Shown here piece by piece: positions 44,660 to 53,097 of a DNA stretch of 64,000 nucleotides. Within the stretch, counting starts at the first letter, position 1; every line of letters starts with the position of its first letter. Under the pieces are notes generated by a model, which did no database searches, was not told where the DNA came from, and saw nothing but the letters and a program-made list of their open reading frames with translations. The stretch is taken from NCBI GenBank assembly GCA_016292785.1, contig JAEDFL010000003.1, positions 1-64,000 on the forward strand. Direction: 5' to 3'. The stretch is from Clostridiaceae bacterium. Its GTDB lineage: Bacteria > Bacillota > Clostridia > Oscillospirales > Acutalibacteraceae. The translations under genes and the position numbers were made by a program.

Positions 44660-44917
44660 TTGAATGATTTAGCTCGGATTCGTTCGGTTGAACTCGGCGA
44701 ATATATCGTGAAAAACAGATCGACTGTCAGAGCCGCCGCAAAGGTATTCGGAATTTCAAAGTCAACGGTACATACGGACGTTACGCAAAAGCTTGAGGAA
44801 ATTGATCCCGTATTAAGCAAAGAGGTCAGGGAAATACTTGATATCAACAAGGCGCAGAGACACATCAGGGGCGGAATTGCCACCAGAGAAAAATATAAGG
44901 GAAAGAAAATGAGGTGA
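44660..44917 (+). CDS. spoIIID: Sporulation transcription factor SpoIIID
   Basis: 85 aa. Closely follows the SpoIIID pattern: LGEYIVKNRSTVRAAAKVFGISKSTVHTDV (helix-turn-helix, about 12-41), EIDPVLSKEVREILDINK, RHIRGGIATREKYKG. It is a mother-cell DNA-binding regulator activated under SigE that represses and activates many sporulation genes. TTG start at 44660, spaced 9 bp from GGGAGG, which lies inside the 3' arm of a stable hairpin. No separate promoter is obvious. asnB follows 4 bp later. Confidence 0.95.
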   Translation: MNDLARIRSVELGEYIVKNRSTVRAAAKVFGISKSTVHTDVTQKLEEIDPVLSKEVREILDINKAQRHIRGGIATREKYKGKKMR

Positions 44918-44921
44918 TTTG

Positions 44922-46754
44922 ATGTGCGGAATTTGCGGACAGGTTTCATTCAACAGGGATTTGGAGGAATATGAAAGTCATTTTTACAATATGCAGAACA
45001 AGCTCTATTCAAGAGGCCCCGATCAGCACGGCGAATATTTTTCTCACGATGCTGTATTGATGCACAGGAGGCTTGCCGTAGTTGATATTGAGCGAGGAAA
45101 ACAGCCGATGACCTATACGGTGGACGGTGAGCTTTTCACACTTTGCTACAACGGTGAGCTTTATAACACCGAGGAGATCAGAAACGGACTTGAGAGCAGG
45201 GGATATAACTTTTTCAGCCATTCCGATACAGAGGTTGTGCTGAAAGCCTACTGTGAATACCGTGAAAAGTGCGTGGAGCTTTTCAACGGCATCTTTGCTT
45301 TTGCGGTTTGGGAGCATGAGACTAAACGCCTGTTTGTCGCAAGGGACAGAATGGGTGTTAAGCCGCTTTTTTATTCAATGTGCAAGAGCGGATTTGTCTT
45401 TGCTTCGGAAATCAAAGCCTTGCTTGAGCACCCCGAGATCGAGCCGCTGACAGATATTCGGTCGCTGTCGGAGCTTATGCTGATCGGTCCGGGCAGAACT
45501 CCAGGAATGGGAGTTTTCAAAAATATCAGCGAGATAAGACCTGCACATTATGCGATATTCGACGAGACAGGACTTACAATTCACCGCTACTGGAACGTAG
45601 AGGCTCATGAGCATACCGACAGCTTTGAACAGACAGTTGAAAAGGTGCGTTTTCTTGTAACGGACTCAATCAAGCGACAGCTTGTCTCAGATGTTCCGCT
45701 TTGCACTTTCCTTTCGGGCGGACTTGATTCAAGCCTGATTTCCTCTGTCACGAATGAGGAGTTCAGAAAAAGGGGAGAGGTGCTTCACACTTTTTCCGTT
45801 GACTATAAGGACAACGATAAATACTTCCGAAAATCAAAATTTCAGCCGAACTCCGATCCGGAGTATATTCGCATTATGGAGAAATATCTCGGCGGCGCAC
45901 ATCATTGGATAGTGATAGACACCGCCGAGCTTGTGGACGCTTTGTATTCCTCGGTGGATGCAAGGGATCTGCCGGGAATGGCGGACGTGGACGCTTCTAT
46001 GCTCCTTTTGTGCAAGGCAATTAAAGAGTACGGCACGGTTGCCCTGTCGGGAGAATGTGCGGACGAGATTTTCGGCGGTTATCCGTGGTATAGGGATAAA
46101 ACAATCCGTTCCTCCGAGGGCTTCCCGTGGGCACAGTCTACGGATTACAGAATGTCTTTCCTGAAAGATGAATTTGCTGAACAAATCGACGGGACGGAAT
46201 ATGTTTACAGCCGCTATAAGCTCACCGCAGACAGCGCTCCTCTTTATGACAATATGTCCGAGGACGATCTGAAAACGGCGCAGATGATGAAGCTTAATCT
46301 TGATTGGTTTATGCAAACTCTCCTTGACAGGAAGGACAGAATGAGTATGTATTCCTCGCTCGAAGTCAGAGTTCCTTTCTGTGACCACAGGATTGTCGAG
46401 TATCTCTATAACGTGCCGTGGCAGATGAAGGATCACAACAATTATGAAAAGGGACTGCTCAGAGAGGCGATGAGGGGATACCTGCCCGACGAAGTGCTTT
46501 GGCGTAAGAAAAGCCCTTATCCGAAAACGCACAATCCCAATTATCTTGCCGCAGTTTCGGAAAGATTGCAGGCAATAATTGACGAGGGCACTTCTCCGAT
46601 GCTTGATTTTATAAAAAAGGAAAAGCTTGCGGAGCTTTTGACCGAAAACAAGAGCCAACCGTGGTACGGTCAGCTTATGACAACTCCGCAGACAATTGCC
46701 TATTTCCTCCAGCTTGATTATTGGCTGAAAAAGTACAAGGTTAGATTTGTATAA
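44922..46754 (+). CDS. asnB: Asparagine synthase, glutamine-hydrolysing (AsnB)
   Basis: 610 aa. Class II amidotransferase domain (Cys2 in MCGICGQ, RGPDQHGE, CYNGELYN) and C-terminal ATP-pyrophosphatase domain with SGGLDSS (265-271) and GECADEIFGGYPWYR. Converts aspartate and glutamine to asparagine. I start at ATG 44922 so that Cys is residue 2; an ATG-like codon in frame at 44919 would put Met before it. GAGGTG site. Downstream of spoIIID, probably in the same transcript; in Bacillus a related gene (asnO) is sporulation-specific, so a spore role is possible. Confidence 0.95.
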   Translation: MCGICGQVSFNRDLEEYESHFYNMQNKLYSRGPDQHGEYFSHDAVLMHRRLAVVDIERGKQPMTYTVDGELFTLCYNGELYNTEEIRNGLESRGYNFFSHSDTEVVLKAYCEYREKCVELFNGIFAFAVWEHETKRLFVARDRMGVKPLFYSMCKSGFVFASEIKALLEHPEIEPLTDIRSLSELMLIGPGRTPGMGVFKNISEIRPAHYAIFDETGLTIHRYWNVEAHEHTDSFEQTVEKVRFLVTDSIKRQLVSDVPLCTFLSGGLDSSLISSVTNEEFRKRGEVLHTFSVDYKDNDKYFRKSKFQPNSDPEYIRIMEKYLGGAHHWIVIDTAELVDALYSSVDARDLPGMADVDASMLLLCKAIKEYGTVALSGECADEIFGGYPWYRDKTIRSSEGFPWAQSTDYRMSFLKDEFAEQIDGTEYVYSRYKLTADSAPLYDNMSEDDLKTAQMMKLNLDWFMQTLLDRKDRMSMYSSLEVRVPFCDHRIVEYLYNVPWQMKDHNNYEKGLLREAMRGYLPDEVLWRKKSPYPKTHNPNYLAAVSERLQAIIDEGTSPMLDFIKKEKLAELLTENKSQPWYGQLMTTPQTIAYFLQLDYWLKKYKVRFV

Positions 46755-46974
46755 TTATATAAAAGATATCAAAACAAGCATCGGTATAACGCTTCGGGGA
46801 CTTGATATGCACTATATGCAAAATTACAAGGTCAACATCCGTGATTATTTCGGCAACGGAACAGACACCCCGTATAAGAGAACATTTTTGATTTGCAGAA
46901 TACTGAACTTTTTCAAGTGTCTTCTAAACAGAATCAAGCAGGATTTAATTTATCTGATAAATAAATATATTTAA
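46747..46974 (+). CDS. Small hypothetical protein
   Basis: 75 aa if started at TTG 46747 (overlapping the asnB stop by 8 bp, weak AAGG site); shorter if started at ATG 46807. Basic, Tyr/Ile-rich with a hydrophobic C-terminal helix (FLICRILNFFKCLL). I recognise no family. It could be a real small protein or a chance frame between asnB and the terminator. Confidence 0.35.
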   Translation: MYNYIKDIKTSIGITLRGLDMHYMQNYKVNIRDYFGNGTDTPYKRTFLICRILNFFKCLLNRIKQDLIYLINKYI

Positions 46975-46981
46975 AATTATA

Positions 46982-47016
46982 ACCGCAAGTTTTCCCAAAA
47001 CGGAAAGACTTGCGGT
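46982..47016 (+). terminator. Terminator of metY-spoIIID-asnB region
   Basis: ACCGCAAGT/ACTTGCGGT with an inner TTCC/GGAA stem; followed by TAATTAGATTTT. Weak T run. Confidence 0.6.
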
Positions 47017-47060
47017 TAATTAGATTTTAGACGATATTATTTCAAAGTTTGATGAAGCCT
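47017..47060. repeat. Copy of dispersed TTTAGACgATATTATTT repeat
   Basis: Matches 26441-26480 over about 40 bp with few differences and, as there, begins right after a terminator hairpin containing CCG(C/T)AAG. Confidence 0.6.
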
Positions 47061-47107
47061 TGTAAGTATTATATTTTTTGTTTGCACATTAAGCTGATAA
47101 TACTAAT

Positions 47108-47590
47108 TTATTTCGCCGTGTTTTCCGAATTTCTGAATACAACGAATTTATCGAATATAAACTCGGTAACCATATTGGTGACCATTGTTATTGCAAGGAC
47201 AATATAATCAATTCCGACAGCCGCTGCAAATTTCGCTGTGAAATAATTTCCCAGAATTGTTGAGATCGGAGTAAATACAGCATAATAGCCAAGCACCTTT
47301 AACATAGCGATCGGAATATTGTTGGCGGATTTAAAGGTGAACTTTCTGTTAAATGTGAAGTTCCAGATGACGGAAAGAATAAGAGCGATCAGATATATCG
47401 GTCCGTATTCATTGTTCATTATTTTTGCAAATACGGCATGTTCAGCCATAAGCTCCTGAAAAAAGCTAAGCTTGATAATAACCTCTTTCATCAGCGTAAA
47501 GCTTCCGATTTGAATTAATCCGGCAGACGCCGAGAACAGAACAAACTTTATGAACTGTATTACATTCTGCTTTTTATTGTTTTCACTCAT
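47108..47590 (-). CDS. GtrA-family membrane protein
   Basis: About 160 aa with four transmembrane helices. The GtrA/DPMS signature is visible: FIKFVLFSASAGLIQ, VIWNFTFNRKFTFKS and EFIFDKFVVF. GtrA proteins help move or make lipid-linked sugars for wall glycosylation. The frame continues to 47626, but ATG 47590 has AGGTGG. Appears monocistronic. Confidence 0.9.
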   Translation of the reverse strand: MSENNKKQNVIQFIKFVLFSASAGLIQIGSFTLMKEVIIKLSFFQELMAEHAVFAKIMNNEYGPIYLIALILSVIWNFTFNRKFTFKSANNIPIAMLKVLGYYAVFTPISTILGNYFTAKFAAAVGIDYIVLAITMVTNMVTEFIFDKFVVFRNSENTAK

Positions 47591-47670
47591 TTTGACCACC
47601 TGATTTTTGTTTTTTATATAATACAACCGTTTGAATTATTTTTCAAGGCTTATAAGTATTTTTTAAGAAA

Positions 47671-47698
47671 AAAGAGACCTGCCGAAGCAAGTCTCTTT
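47671..47698 (-). terminator. Terminator of perR-rubrerythrin-rubredoxin operon
   Basis: Stem AAAGAGAC-TGC, loop around CGAA, GCA-GTCTCTTT, followed on the minus strand by TTTTTT. Confidence 0.85.
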
Positions 47699-47708
47699 GA
47701 AAATGTGC

Positions 47709-47864
47709 TTATTCAGCCTCAAATGCGTCCTTACCGAGTCCGCAGATCGGGCAAACCCAATCCTCGGGAACATCTTCCCAAGCTGTGCCGGGAGCAACGC
47801 CGTTATCGGGATCGCCAACCTCGGGATCATAAACATAGCCGCAGGGGCATACAAATTTATCCAT
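47709..47864 (-). CDS. Rubredoxin
   Basis: 51 aa one-iron electron carrier. [23 protein letters not shown] and the overall length are typical. The first Cys pair reads VCPCGY, i.e. Cys-x-Cys instead of the usual Cys-x2-Cys, so one metal loop is a residue shorter. ATG 47864 has AAGGAAG. It lies 33 bp after reverse rubrerythrin and probably passes electrons to it for peroxide reduction. Confidence 0.93.
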   Translation of the reverse strand: MDKFVCPCGYVYDPEVGDPDNGVAPGTAWEDVPEDWVCPICGLGKDAFEAE

Positions 47865-47897
47865 AGTAAGTCTTCCTTTTAGTATTTTAATTTTTGA

Positions 47898-48440
47898 TTA
47901 ACCGAAATATCTCTTGAGGAGACCTGCAAAAGCCTTGCCGTGTCTTGCCTCGTCACGAGCCATCTCGTGAACTGTATCGTGAATAGCGTCAAGGTTAGCT
48001 GCCTTAGCTCTCTTAGCAAGGTCAAACTTACCTGCGGTTGCGCCGTTCTCAGCGGCAACTCTCATCTCAAGGTTCTTCTTTGTTGAATCTGTGATAACCT
48101 CACCGAGAAGCTCTGCGAACTTTGCTGCATGCTCAGCCTCTTCGTAAGCTGCCTTTTCCCAGTAAAGACCGATCTCGGGATAGCCCTCTCTGTGAGCAAC
48201 TCTTGCCATTGCAAGATACATACCAACCTCGGAGCACTCGCCGTTGAAGTTAGCGCGAAGATCCTCGATGATGTCCTCTGAAACACCCTGAGCTACGCCT
48301 ACAACGTGCTCTGCTGCCCAAGACATCTCTTCATCCTGCTTCTGGAACTTCTCTGCAGGAACACCGCACTGGGGGCACTTCTCGGGAGGAGTGTCACCCT
48401 CGTGAACGTAACCACATACGCTGCATACCCATTTTGCCAT
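47898..48440 (-). CDS. Reverse rubrerythrin (NADH peroxidase component)
   Basis: 180 aa. The N-terminal rubredoxin-like domain (Cys6, Cys9, Cys22, Cys25) precedes the ferritin-like diiron domain (about 40-180; [33 protein letters not shown]). This domain order defines reverse rubrerythrin, which reduces hydrogen peroxide in clostridia and is PerR-repressed there. TTGGAGG site; second gene after perR (19 bp gap). Confidence 0.95.
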   Translation of the reverse strand: MAKWVCSVCGYVHEGDTPPEKCPQCGVPAEKFQKQDEEMSWAAEHVVGVAQGVSEDIIEDLRANFNGECSEVGMYLAMARVAHREGYPEIGLYWEKAAYEEAEHAAKFAELLGEVITDSTKKNLEMRVAAENGATAGKFDLAKRAKAANLDAIHDTVHEMARDEARHGKAFAGLLKRYFG

Positions 48441-48459
48441 AATTGTTTACCTCCAAAAT

Positions 48460-48852
48460 TTAATTTTTTTCTGCGTCGAGACATTCATCACACACTCCGC
48501 TGAATACCAGCTCGTGTGAATTGATACGTCCCTTCGCAAATGCTTGCGCTTTTAAATTAATACCATCGAATGTCGGCATATCTATGTCATAAACCTTTCC
48601 GCATTCAAGACAGCGAAAATGATAATGAAGCATCTTGTTACCGTCAAAACGGTCCGCTCCCTTAAAGCTGATTCTCAGAATAACTCCGTCACAAGCAAGC
48701 ATATTAAGGTTTCTGTAAACCGTGCCGAGACTTAAATTCGGCATATGCGGCTTTAAAGAAAGGTACAGCTCCTCGGCTGTCGGATGATCCTTTCTTGAAC
48801 GAAGCTCGGTGAGGATAGCTTCTCTTTGTCTTGAATGTTTTACAGCAGCCAT
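48460..48852 (-). CDS. perR: Fur-family peroxide regulator (PerR-like)
   Basis: 130 aa. Winged helix (about 5-75: PNLSLGTVYRNLNML) and dimerisation domain with structural zinc cysteines 81, 84, 121, 124. His36, Asp70, His77 and His79 sit near the positions of the PerR regulatory metal site. Assigned as PerR rather than Fur because it heads an operon with rubrerythrin and rubredoxin. GAGGAAAAT site before ATG. An operator-like palindrome overlaps its own start site, implying autoregulation. Confidence 0.88.
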   Translation of the reverse strand: MAAVKHSRQREAILTELRSRKDHPTAEELYLSLKPHMPNLSLGTVYRNLNMLACDGVILRISFKGADRFDGNKMLHYHFRCLECGKVYDIDMPTFDGINLKAQAFAKGRINSHELVFSGVCDECLDAEKN

Positions 48853-48868
48853 AGATTTTCCTCATCAA

Positions 48869-48889
48869 TAATAGTAATTGTTACTGATA
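48869..48889. promoter_or_regulatory. Probable PerR operator
   Basis: AGTAATTGTTACT palindrome (48873-48885), extended on both sides by TAATA/GATA; AT-rich Per-box style, at the expected transcription start. Confidence 0.5.
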
Positions 48890-48916
48890 TTATAAACTAT
48901 TATACATTTTTGTCAA
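48889..48916 (-). promoter_or_regulatory. perR operon promoter
   Basis: Minus strand TTGACA, 16 bp, TATAAT; the palindrome lies just downstream. Confidence 0.7.
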
Positions 48917-48934
48917 TAGTAAATTGAAAAATTT

Positions 48935-48963
48935 TTGACAATTAAAGCTGATTGATGTATCAT
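48935..48963 (+). promoter_or_regulatory. Promoter of lipoprotein gene
   Basis: TTGACA, 17 bp, TATCAT, divergent from the perR promoter. Confidence 0.65.
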
Positions 48964-48991
48964 AAAATAAACTTAAAAAGGAGAGAAGAAT

Positions 48992-49423
48992 ATGATTAAG
49001 AAAGCTGTTGTTTTAACTTCAATATTTTGTGTATTATTATCCGTATTATGTGCCTGCAAGGGTAAAGATGATAAAAAATTATCGGAAGAAACAACGCAGG
49101 CTACGCTTCCTCCGCCATACACAACCGTTGTCGACGGAGAGCCTATGACGGCTCAGAAGCTCGGCAGCTCCGATAAAGATTATGAAATCGGCTGCTATGA
49201 TGAAAACGGCAGAGGAACACGGTTCGAATACTATAAGGACGGCAAGCTCAGCTATTATTATGTTTCTTCGGATTTTGACGAGACAGGCAACGAGTCTGTA
49301 CAGACATATTTCAACGCCGACGGAAAGCTCCTTGCTTCAATTAAGGACGGTCAGTTTTATGATGCAGACGGCAAGGTAATCAGCGAGTATCAGATGGATG
49401 AAATTCTTAAAAAATATAAATAG
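48992..49423 (+). CDS. Putative lipoprotein of unknown function
   Basis: 143 aa. Signal sequence with lipobox LCAC (cleavage before Cys22), a short charged/Thr-Pro linker (about 25-45), then a domain with repeated YDENGR, YKDGKL, FNADGKL and YDADGKV elements, similar to MORN/antitoxin-like YD-type short repeats. GGAGAG site. Anchored on the outer face of the membrane; function unknown. Divergent from the peroxide operon, but no shared role can be claimed. Confidence 0.75.
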   Translation: MIKKAVVLTSIFCVLLSVLCACKGKDDKKLSEETTQATLPPPYTTVVDGEPMTAQKLGSSDKDYEIGCYDENGRGTRFEYYKDGKLSYYYVSSDFDETGNESVQTYFNADGKLLASIKDGQFYDADGKVISEYQMDEILKKYK

Positions 49424-49538
49424 AAATATCTTTAAATAAATCAAGTACCATTAAAAGATAACAAAAAATACTTTTATTTTTTATCACAGTGTGATATACT
49501 AAATAGTGATTTTTTATATTGCAAAGGGTAGTGAAGCT

Positions 49539-50804
49539 ATGAAAACTCAGAATTTAGGCGAAGGAATTCGCTTTTGCTCTGTTAAAACCGATAAATTCAA
49601 AACCTGTCGGGTAAATATCAGCTTGGCGATGCCTCTTGACCGCAATGCCGCTTCAAGGGCTGTTCTTCCTTTTATGCTTCAGCGCAGATGCGCCGAGTAT
49701 CCCGATTATATTTCTCTCAACCGTGAGCTTGACGAGCTTTACGGCGCTTCGATCTCTGCCGGCGTTACCAAAAGGGGAGAGGCTCAGGTTCTCAATTTCA
49801 GCCTTACCGCAATTGACGACCGATTTGCTCTTGACGGTGATAAGGTCGTTCTGAGGTGTGCGGAGCTTCTTACAAAGATGATTTTTGAACCTCTGACCGA
49901 TGGGGAGAGCTTTCCCGCAGATATTATCGAGCAGGAAAAGAGACTTCTCATTGAGATTATTGAAAACGAGCTTAACGATAAACGCCGATATGCTATGCTC
50001 AAATGCGAGGAGGCTATGTTTGCCGATGAGGCTTACGGGCTTAACCGTTTCGGAACGGTTGATGATGTAAAGGCTCTCACACCGGACGCCGTTTATTCCG
50101 CATGGCGTGATGTGCTTGAAAAAGCGACTGTTCAGATCGTTATGGTTTCAAGTCTTGATCCTAAGCCTGTAGCCGAGCTTATAAAGTCGAAGTTTGATTC
50201 TGTTGAAAGAAGTCCTGAGGTTATAAAAACTCAGTTTGTTCCCGGACTTCCCAAGCCCGAATATGTTTCCGAGTCTATGCCGCTCAAGCAGGGTAAGCTT
50301 GTTATGGGCTTCAGAACGGGAATGCGCAACGAGGACGATATGATGCCGGCGATGAAGGTTGCCGTTGATATCTTCGGCGGAGGAACATACTCAAAGCTTT
50401 TCTCGGTTGTAAGAGAGAAGATGAGCCTTTGCTATTACTGCTCGGCAGGACTTTTCAACTCAAAGGGAGTTGTAATGGTGCAGAGCGGTATTGAGGATGT
50501 GAACGAGGAAAAGGCTAAGAATGAGATAATTCATCAGCTTGCGCTGACTGCAAACGGAGAATTTACTGATGAAGATTTTTCCGCTTCTATAAAAAGTCTG
50601 ACCGATTCAATACTCGGAAATTCGGATACTCCGGAGGAAATTTGCGTATGGTACGCATCTCAGATATTGCGTGAAAAAATGAAAACTCCTGAGGAATATG
50701 CCGAAGAAATCCGAAAGGTTGACAAACAGGATGTTGTCAGAGCGGCGAAAACAATAATGCTTGATACTGTATTTATGCTCAAATCAAACGGGGAGGCGGA
50801 ATAA
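49539..50804 (+). CDS. M16-family peptidase homologue, YmfF-like, without zinc motif
   Basis: 421 aa. M16 fold with PEYVSESMPLKQGKLVMGFRTG and YYCSAGLFNSKGVVMVQSGI in the second half, but the usual HxxEH is absent (LPFMLQRRCAEYP occupies that place), so it should be a non-catalytic partner. The catalytic partner is the next gene, directly adjacent. The frame extends to 49506, but MKTQNLGEG at 49539 fits better. Bacillus ymfF-ymfH have the same order; their substrates are poorly known. Confidence 0.88.
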   Translation: MKTQNLGEGIRFCSVKTDKFKTCRVNISLAMPLDRNAASRAVLPFMLQRRCAEYPDYISLNRELDELYGASISAGVTKRGEAQVLNFSLTAIDDRFALDGDKVVLRCAELLTKMIFEPLTDGESFPADIIEQEKRLLIEIIENELNDKRRYAMLKCEEAMFADEAYGLNRFGTVDDVKALTPDAVYSAWRDVLEKATVQIVMVSSLDPKPVAELIKSKFDSVERSPEVIKTQFVPGLPKPEYVSESMPLKQGKLVMGFRTGMRNEDDMMPAMKVAVDIFGGGTYSKLFSVVREKMSLCYYCSAGLFNSKGVVMVQSGIEDVNEEKAKNEIIHQLALTANGEFTDEDFSASIKSLTDSILGNSDTPEEICVWYASQILREKMKTPEEYAEEIRKVDKQDVVRAAKTIMLDTVFMLKSNGEAE

Positions 50805-52076
50805 ATGAATATTAAAGAAATAAAAAACGAACTCCTCAACGAAAAATATTACGATATAGATCATCCGTCAGGCTTGAAAATACTGGTTATGCCTAAGGAA
50901 AACTATTCAAGCTCCTATGCGATTTTTGCCACCAAATACGGCTCGATCGACACAATGATCCAGATGAAGGACGGTTCATTTAAGGAGATTCCGGAGGGAA
51001 CCGCACATTTCCTTGAGCACAAGCTTTTTGAAAGCGAGGATCTTGACGCATTCGAGCGTTTTGCAAAGACGGGAGCGTCAGCCAACGCTTATACAAGCTT
51101 TGACAGGACGGGATATCTTTTCTCCTGCTCCGCAAACTTCAAGAAAAATCTTGAAATACTGCTTGACTTCGTTCAGAACCCGTATTTTACTCAGGCTACG
51201 GTTGAAAAGGAACAGGGAATTATCGGTCAGGAAATTGATATGTATAAGGATGTTCCCGACTGGGAGGTTATGTTCAACTGTCTGATGAATATGTATCATA
51301 ACCTGCCCGTCAGAATTGATATTGCAGGCACACATGAGTCTATCGCTCAGATCTCTGCCGAAACGCTCTACGGCTGTTACGACAATTTCTACAATCTACA
51401 CAATATGGTGCTTTCCGTCGCAGGAAATGTAAGCGTTGACGAGGTTATTGAGGTTGCGGACAAGATGCTCAAGCCCGTTGAGGGTAAAATGGCTCAGCGA
51501 AAAGTGATCGACGAGCCTAAGGAGGTCGTTTCCTCCTATGTTGAGGAAAAGCTCTCCGTAGCAACGCCGCAGTTTATGTTCGGCTTCAAGGAAAACAGGG
51601 ACACTCCCGAAAGAACGGCTAAGGAGGAGGTCACGATGGAGATACTCCTCGATATGATATCCGGACAGTCCTCCGAGCTATACAGACGGCTTTTTGACGG
51701 CAAGCTCATCAATAACAGCTTCGGCTTTGAATATTTCACCGGATTTGGATATTCCTGCGTATTTTTTGCAGGCGAAAGCACGGAGCCCAAGGCTGTTGCA
51801 GACGAGATCGTAAAGGAAATAAAGAGCTTCCGGGAGAACGGCTTTGATAAAGCCGCCTTCGACAGAACAAAAAAGAAGCTTTACGGCAGAATGATAATGG
51901 GTATGAACGATGTTGACGGCATTGCCAACAATATGGCAATTTCGTATTTTGCCGGCGAGGATATTTTTACAGATTTTGAGATATATAAGACTGTCACTCT
52001 TGAGGACGTCGAGGAGCTTTTCAAAAATACGCTTGACGAGAATTACAGCGTTCTTTCCGTCATAAAGCCTAACTGA
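50805..52076 (+). CDS. M16-family zinc peptidase, YmfH-like
   Basis: 423 aa. Inverted zinc motif HFLEH at 68-72 with downstream glutamates (FVQNPYFTQATVEKEQGII), the R/Y pair region (YRRLFDGKLINNSFGFEY) and a full two-domain M16 length. Starts 1 bp after the YmfF-like stop, so the two are coupled and probably form a heterodimer like mitochondrial processing peptidase. Cytosolic, no signal peptide. Followed by lgt. Confidence 0.93.
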   Translation: MNIKEIKNELLNEKYYDIDHPSGLKILVMPKENYSSSYAIFATKYGSIDTMIQMKDGSFKEIPEGTAHFLEHKLFESEDLDAFERFAKTGASANAYTSFDRTGYLFSCSANFKKNLEILLDFVQNPYFTQATVEKEQGIIGQEIDMYKDVPDWEVMFNCLMNMYHNLPVRIDIAGTHESIAQISAETLYGCYDNFYNLHNMVLSVAGNVSVDEVIEVADKMLKPVEGKMAQRKVIDEPKEVVSSYVEEKLSVATPQFMFGFKENRDTPERTAKEEVTMEILLDMISGQSSELYRRLFDGKLINNSFGFEYFTGFGYSCVFFAGESTEPKAVADEIVKEIKSFRENGFDKAAFDRTKKKLYGRMIMGMNDVDGIANNMAISYFAGEDIFTDFEIYKTVTLEDVEELFKNTLDENYSVLSVIKPN

Positions 52077-52098
52077 AAAACTATTGGAGTTGATTTAA

Positions 52099-53097
52099 AT
52101 GGATACCGTTACGGTATATTTCAACGGACTGAAGCACGGATTTGAGGTTTCCTCAATCCTTGCTCAGTTCTCTGTATTCGGACACGATATCACTATCCGC
52201 TGGTACGGTGCGATTATAGCTTTCGGCTTTCTTCTTGCCGTGCTTTTCGGCGGACGAATGGCGTATAAGTGGAAGATGAGCATTGATAAAATGCTTGACG
52301 TTCTTATTTATTCGACGATTTTCGGCATTTTGGGTGCAAGACTTTATTACTGCATCTTTGAGTGGGACAGATATAAGGACAACCCGATTGAAATTCTTTA
52401 TATCTGGAACGGCGGTCTTGCGATATACGGAGGCATCATAGGCGGAATACTTGCCGCATATGTTGTCTGTCGTGTGCGTAAGATGAATTTCTGGAATCTG
52501 ATGGATATTGCTTCGATGAGCTTGCTTATAGGACAGGGTATAGGTCGCTGGGGCAACTTCGCAAATCAGGAGGCTTTCGGCACAAATACCGATCTTCCGT
52601 GGGGTATGTGGAGCGAGAAAACCGCCGCTTACATAACTCAGTATTCGGACAAGCTCAGTGCTAACGGCATTGTGATGGATCCCGATAAGGCGGTTCACCC
52701 GACGTTTCTTTATGAATCAATCTGGTGCTTGCTTGGATTTTTGGTGCTGTATATCATTACAAGAAAAGCAAGGAAATTCAGCGGACAGATCTTTCTGACC
52801 TACGGAGTATGGTACGGTGCGGAAAGAGCGGTAGTCGAGGGCTTCAGGACAGACAGCCTTTATATTGCAGGCACAACGCTCAGAGTTTCTCAGCTTCTCT
52901 CCGCAGTTCTTGCTATTGTCTGCCTTGTAATTCTTATATGCCTTCTTGTTAAATTTACAAAGCATCCCAAGCCCATTGACGGCGTGGATTATTATTTGGA
53001 GCTTGAGCTGAAAAAGCAGGCGGAAGAAAAGGAAAACACGGAAAACAGCGGTGAAACCGAAACGGAGGATAACGATGTTCAAACTAATAAGCGGTAA
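52099..53097 (+). CDS. lgt: Prolipoprotein diacylglyceryl transferase
   Basis: 332-aa seven-helix membrane enzyme that attaches diacylglycerol from phosphatidylglycerol to lipobox cysteines. The Lgt signature GIGRWGNFANQEAFG is at 147-161; RWYGAII (34-40) and GGLAIYGGIIGG match the catalytic core. The C-terminal 40 residues are a charged Glu-rich tail longer than in most Lgt proteins. Overlaps folD by 23 bp. Confidence 0.96.
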   Translation: MDTVTVYFNGLKHGFEVSSILAQFSVFGHDITIRWYGAIIAFGFLLAVLFGGRMAYKWKMSIDKMLDVLIYSTIFGILGARLYYCIFEWDRYKDNPIEILYIWNGGLAIYGGIIGGILAAYVVCRVRKMNFWNLMDIASMSLLIGQGIGRWGNFANQEAFGTNTDLPWGMWSEKTAAYITQYSDKLSANGIVMDPDKAVHPTFLYESIWCLLGFLVLYIITRKARKFSGQIFLTYGVWYGAERAVVEGFRTDSLYIAGTTLRVSQLLSAVLAIVCLVILICLLVKFTKHPKPIDGVDYYLELELKKQAEEKENTENSGETETEDNDVQTNKR

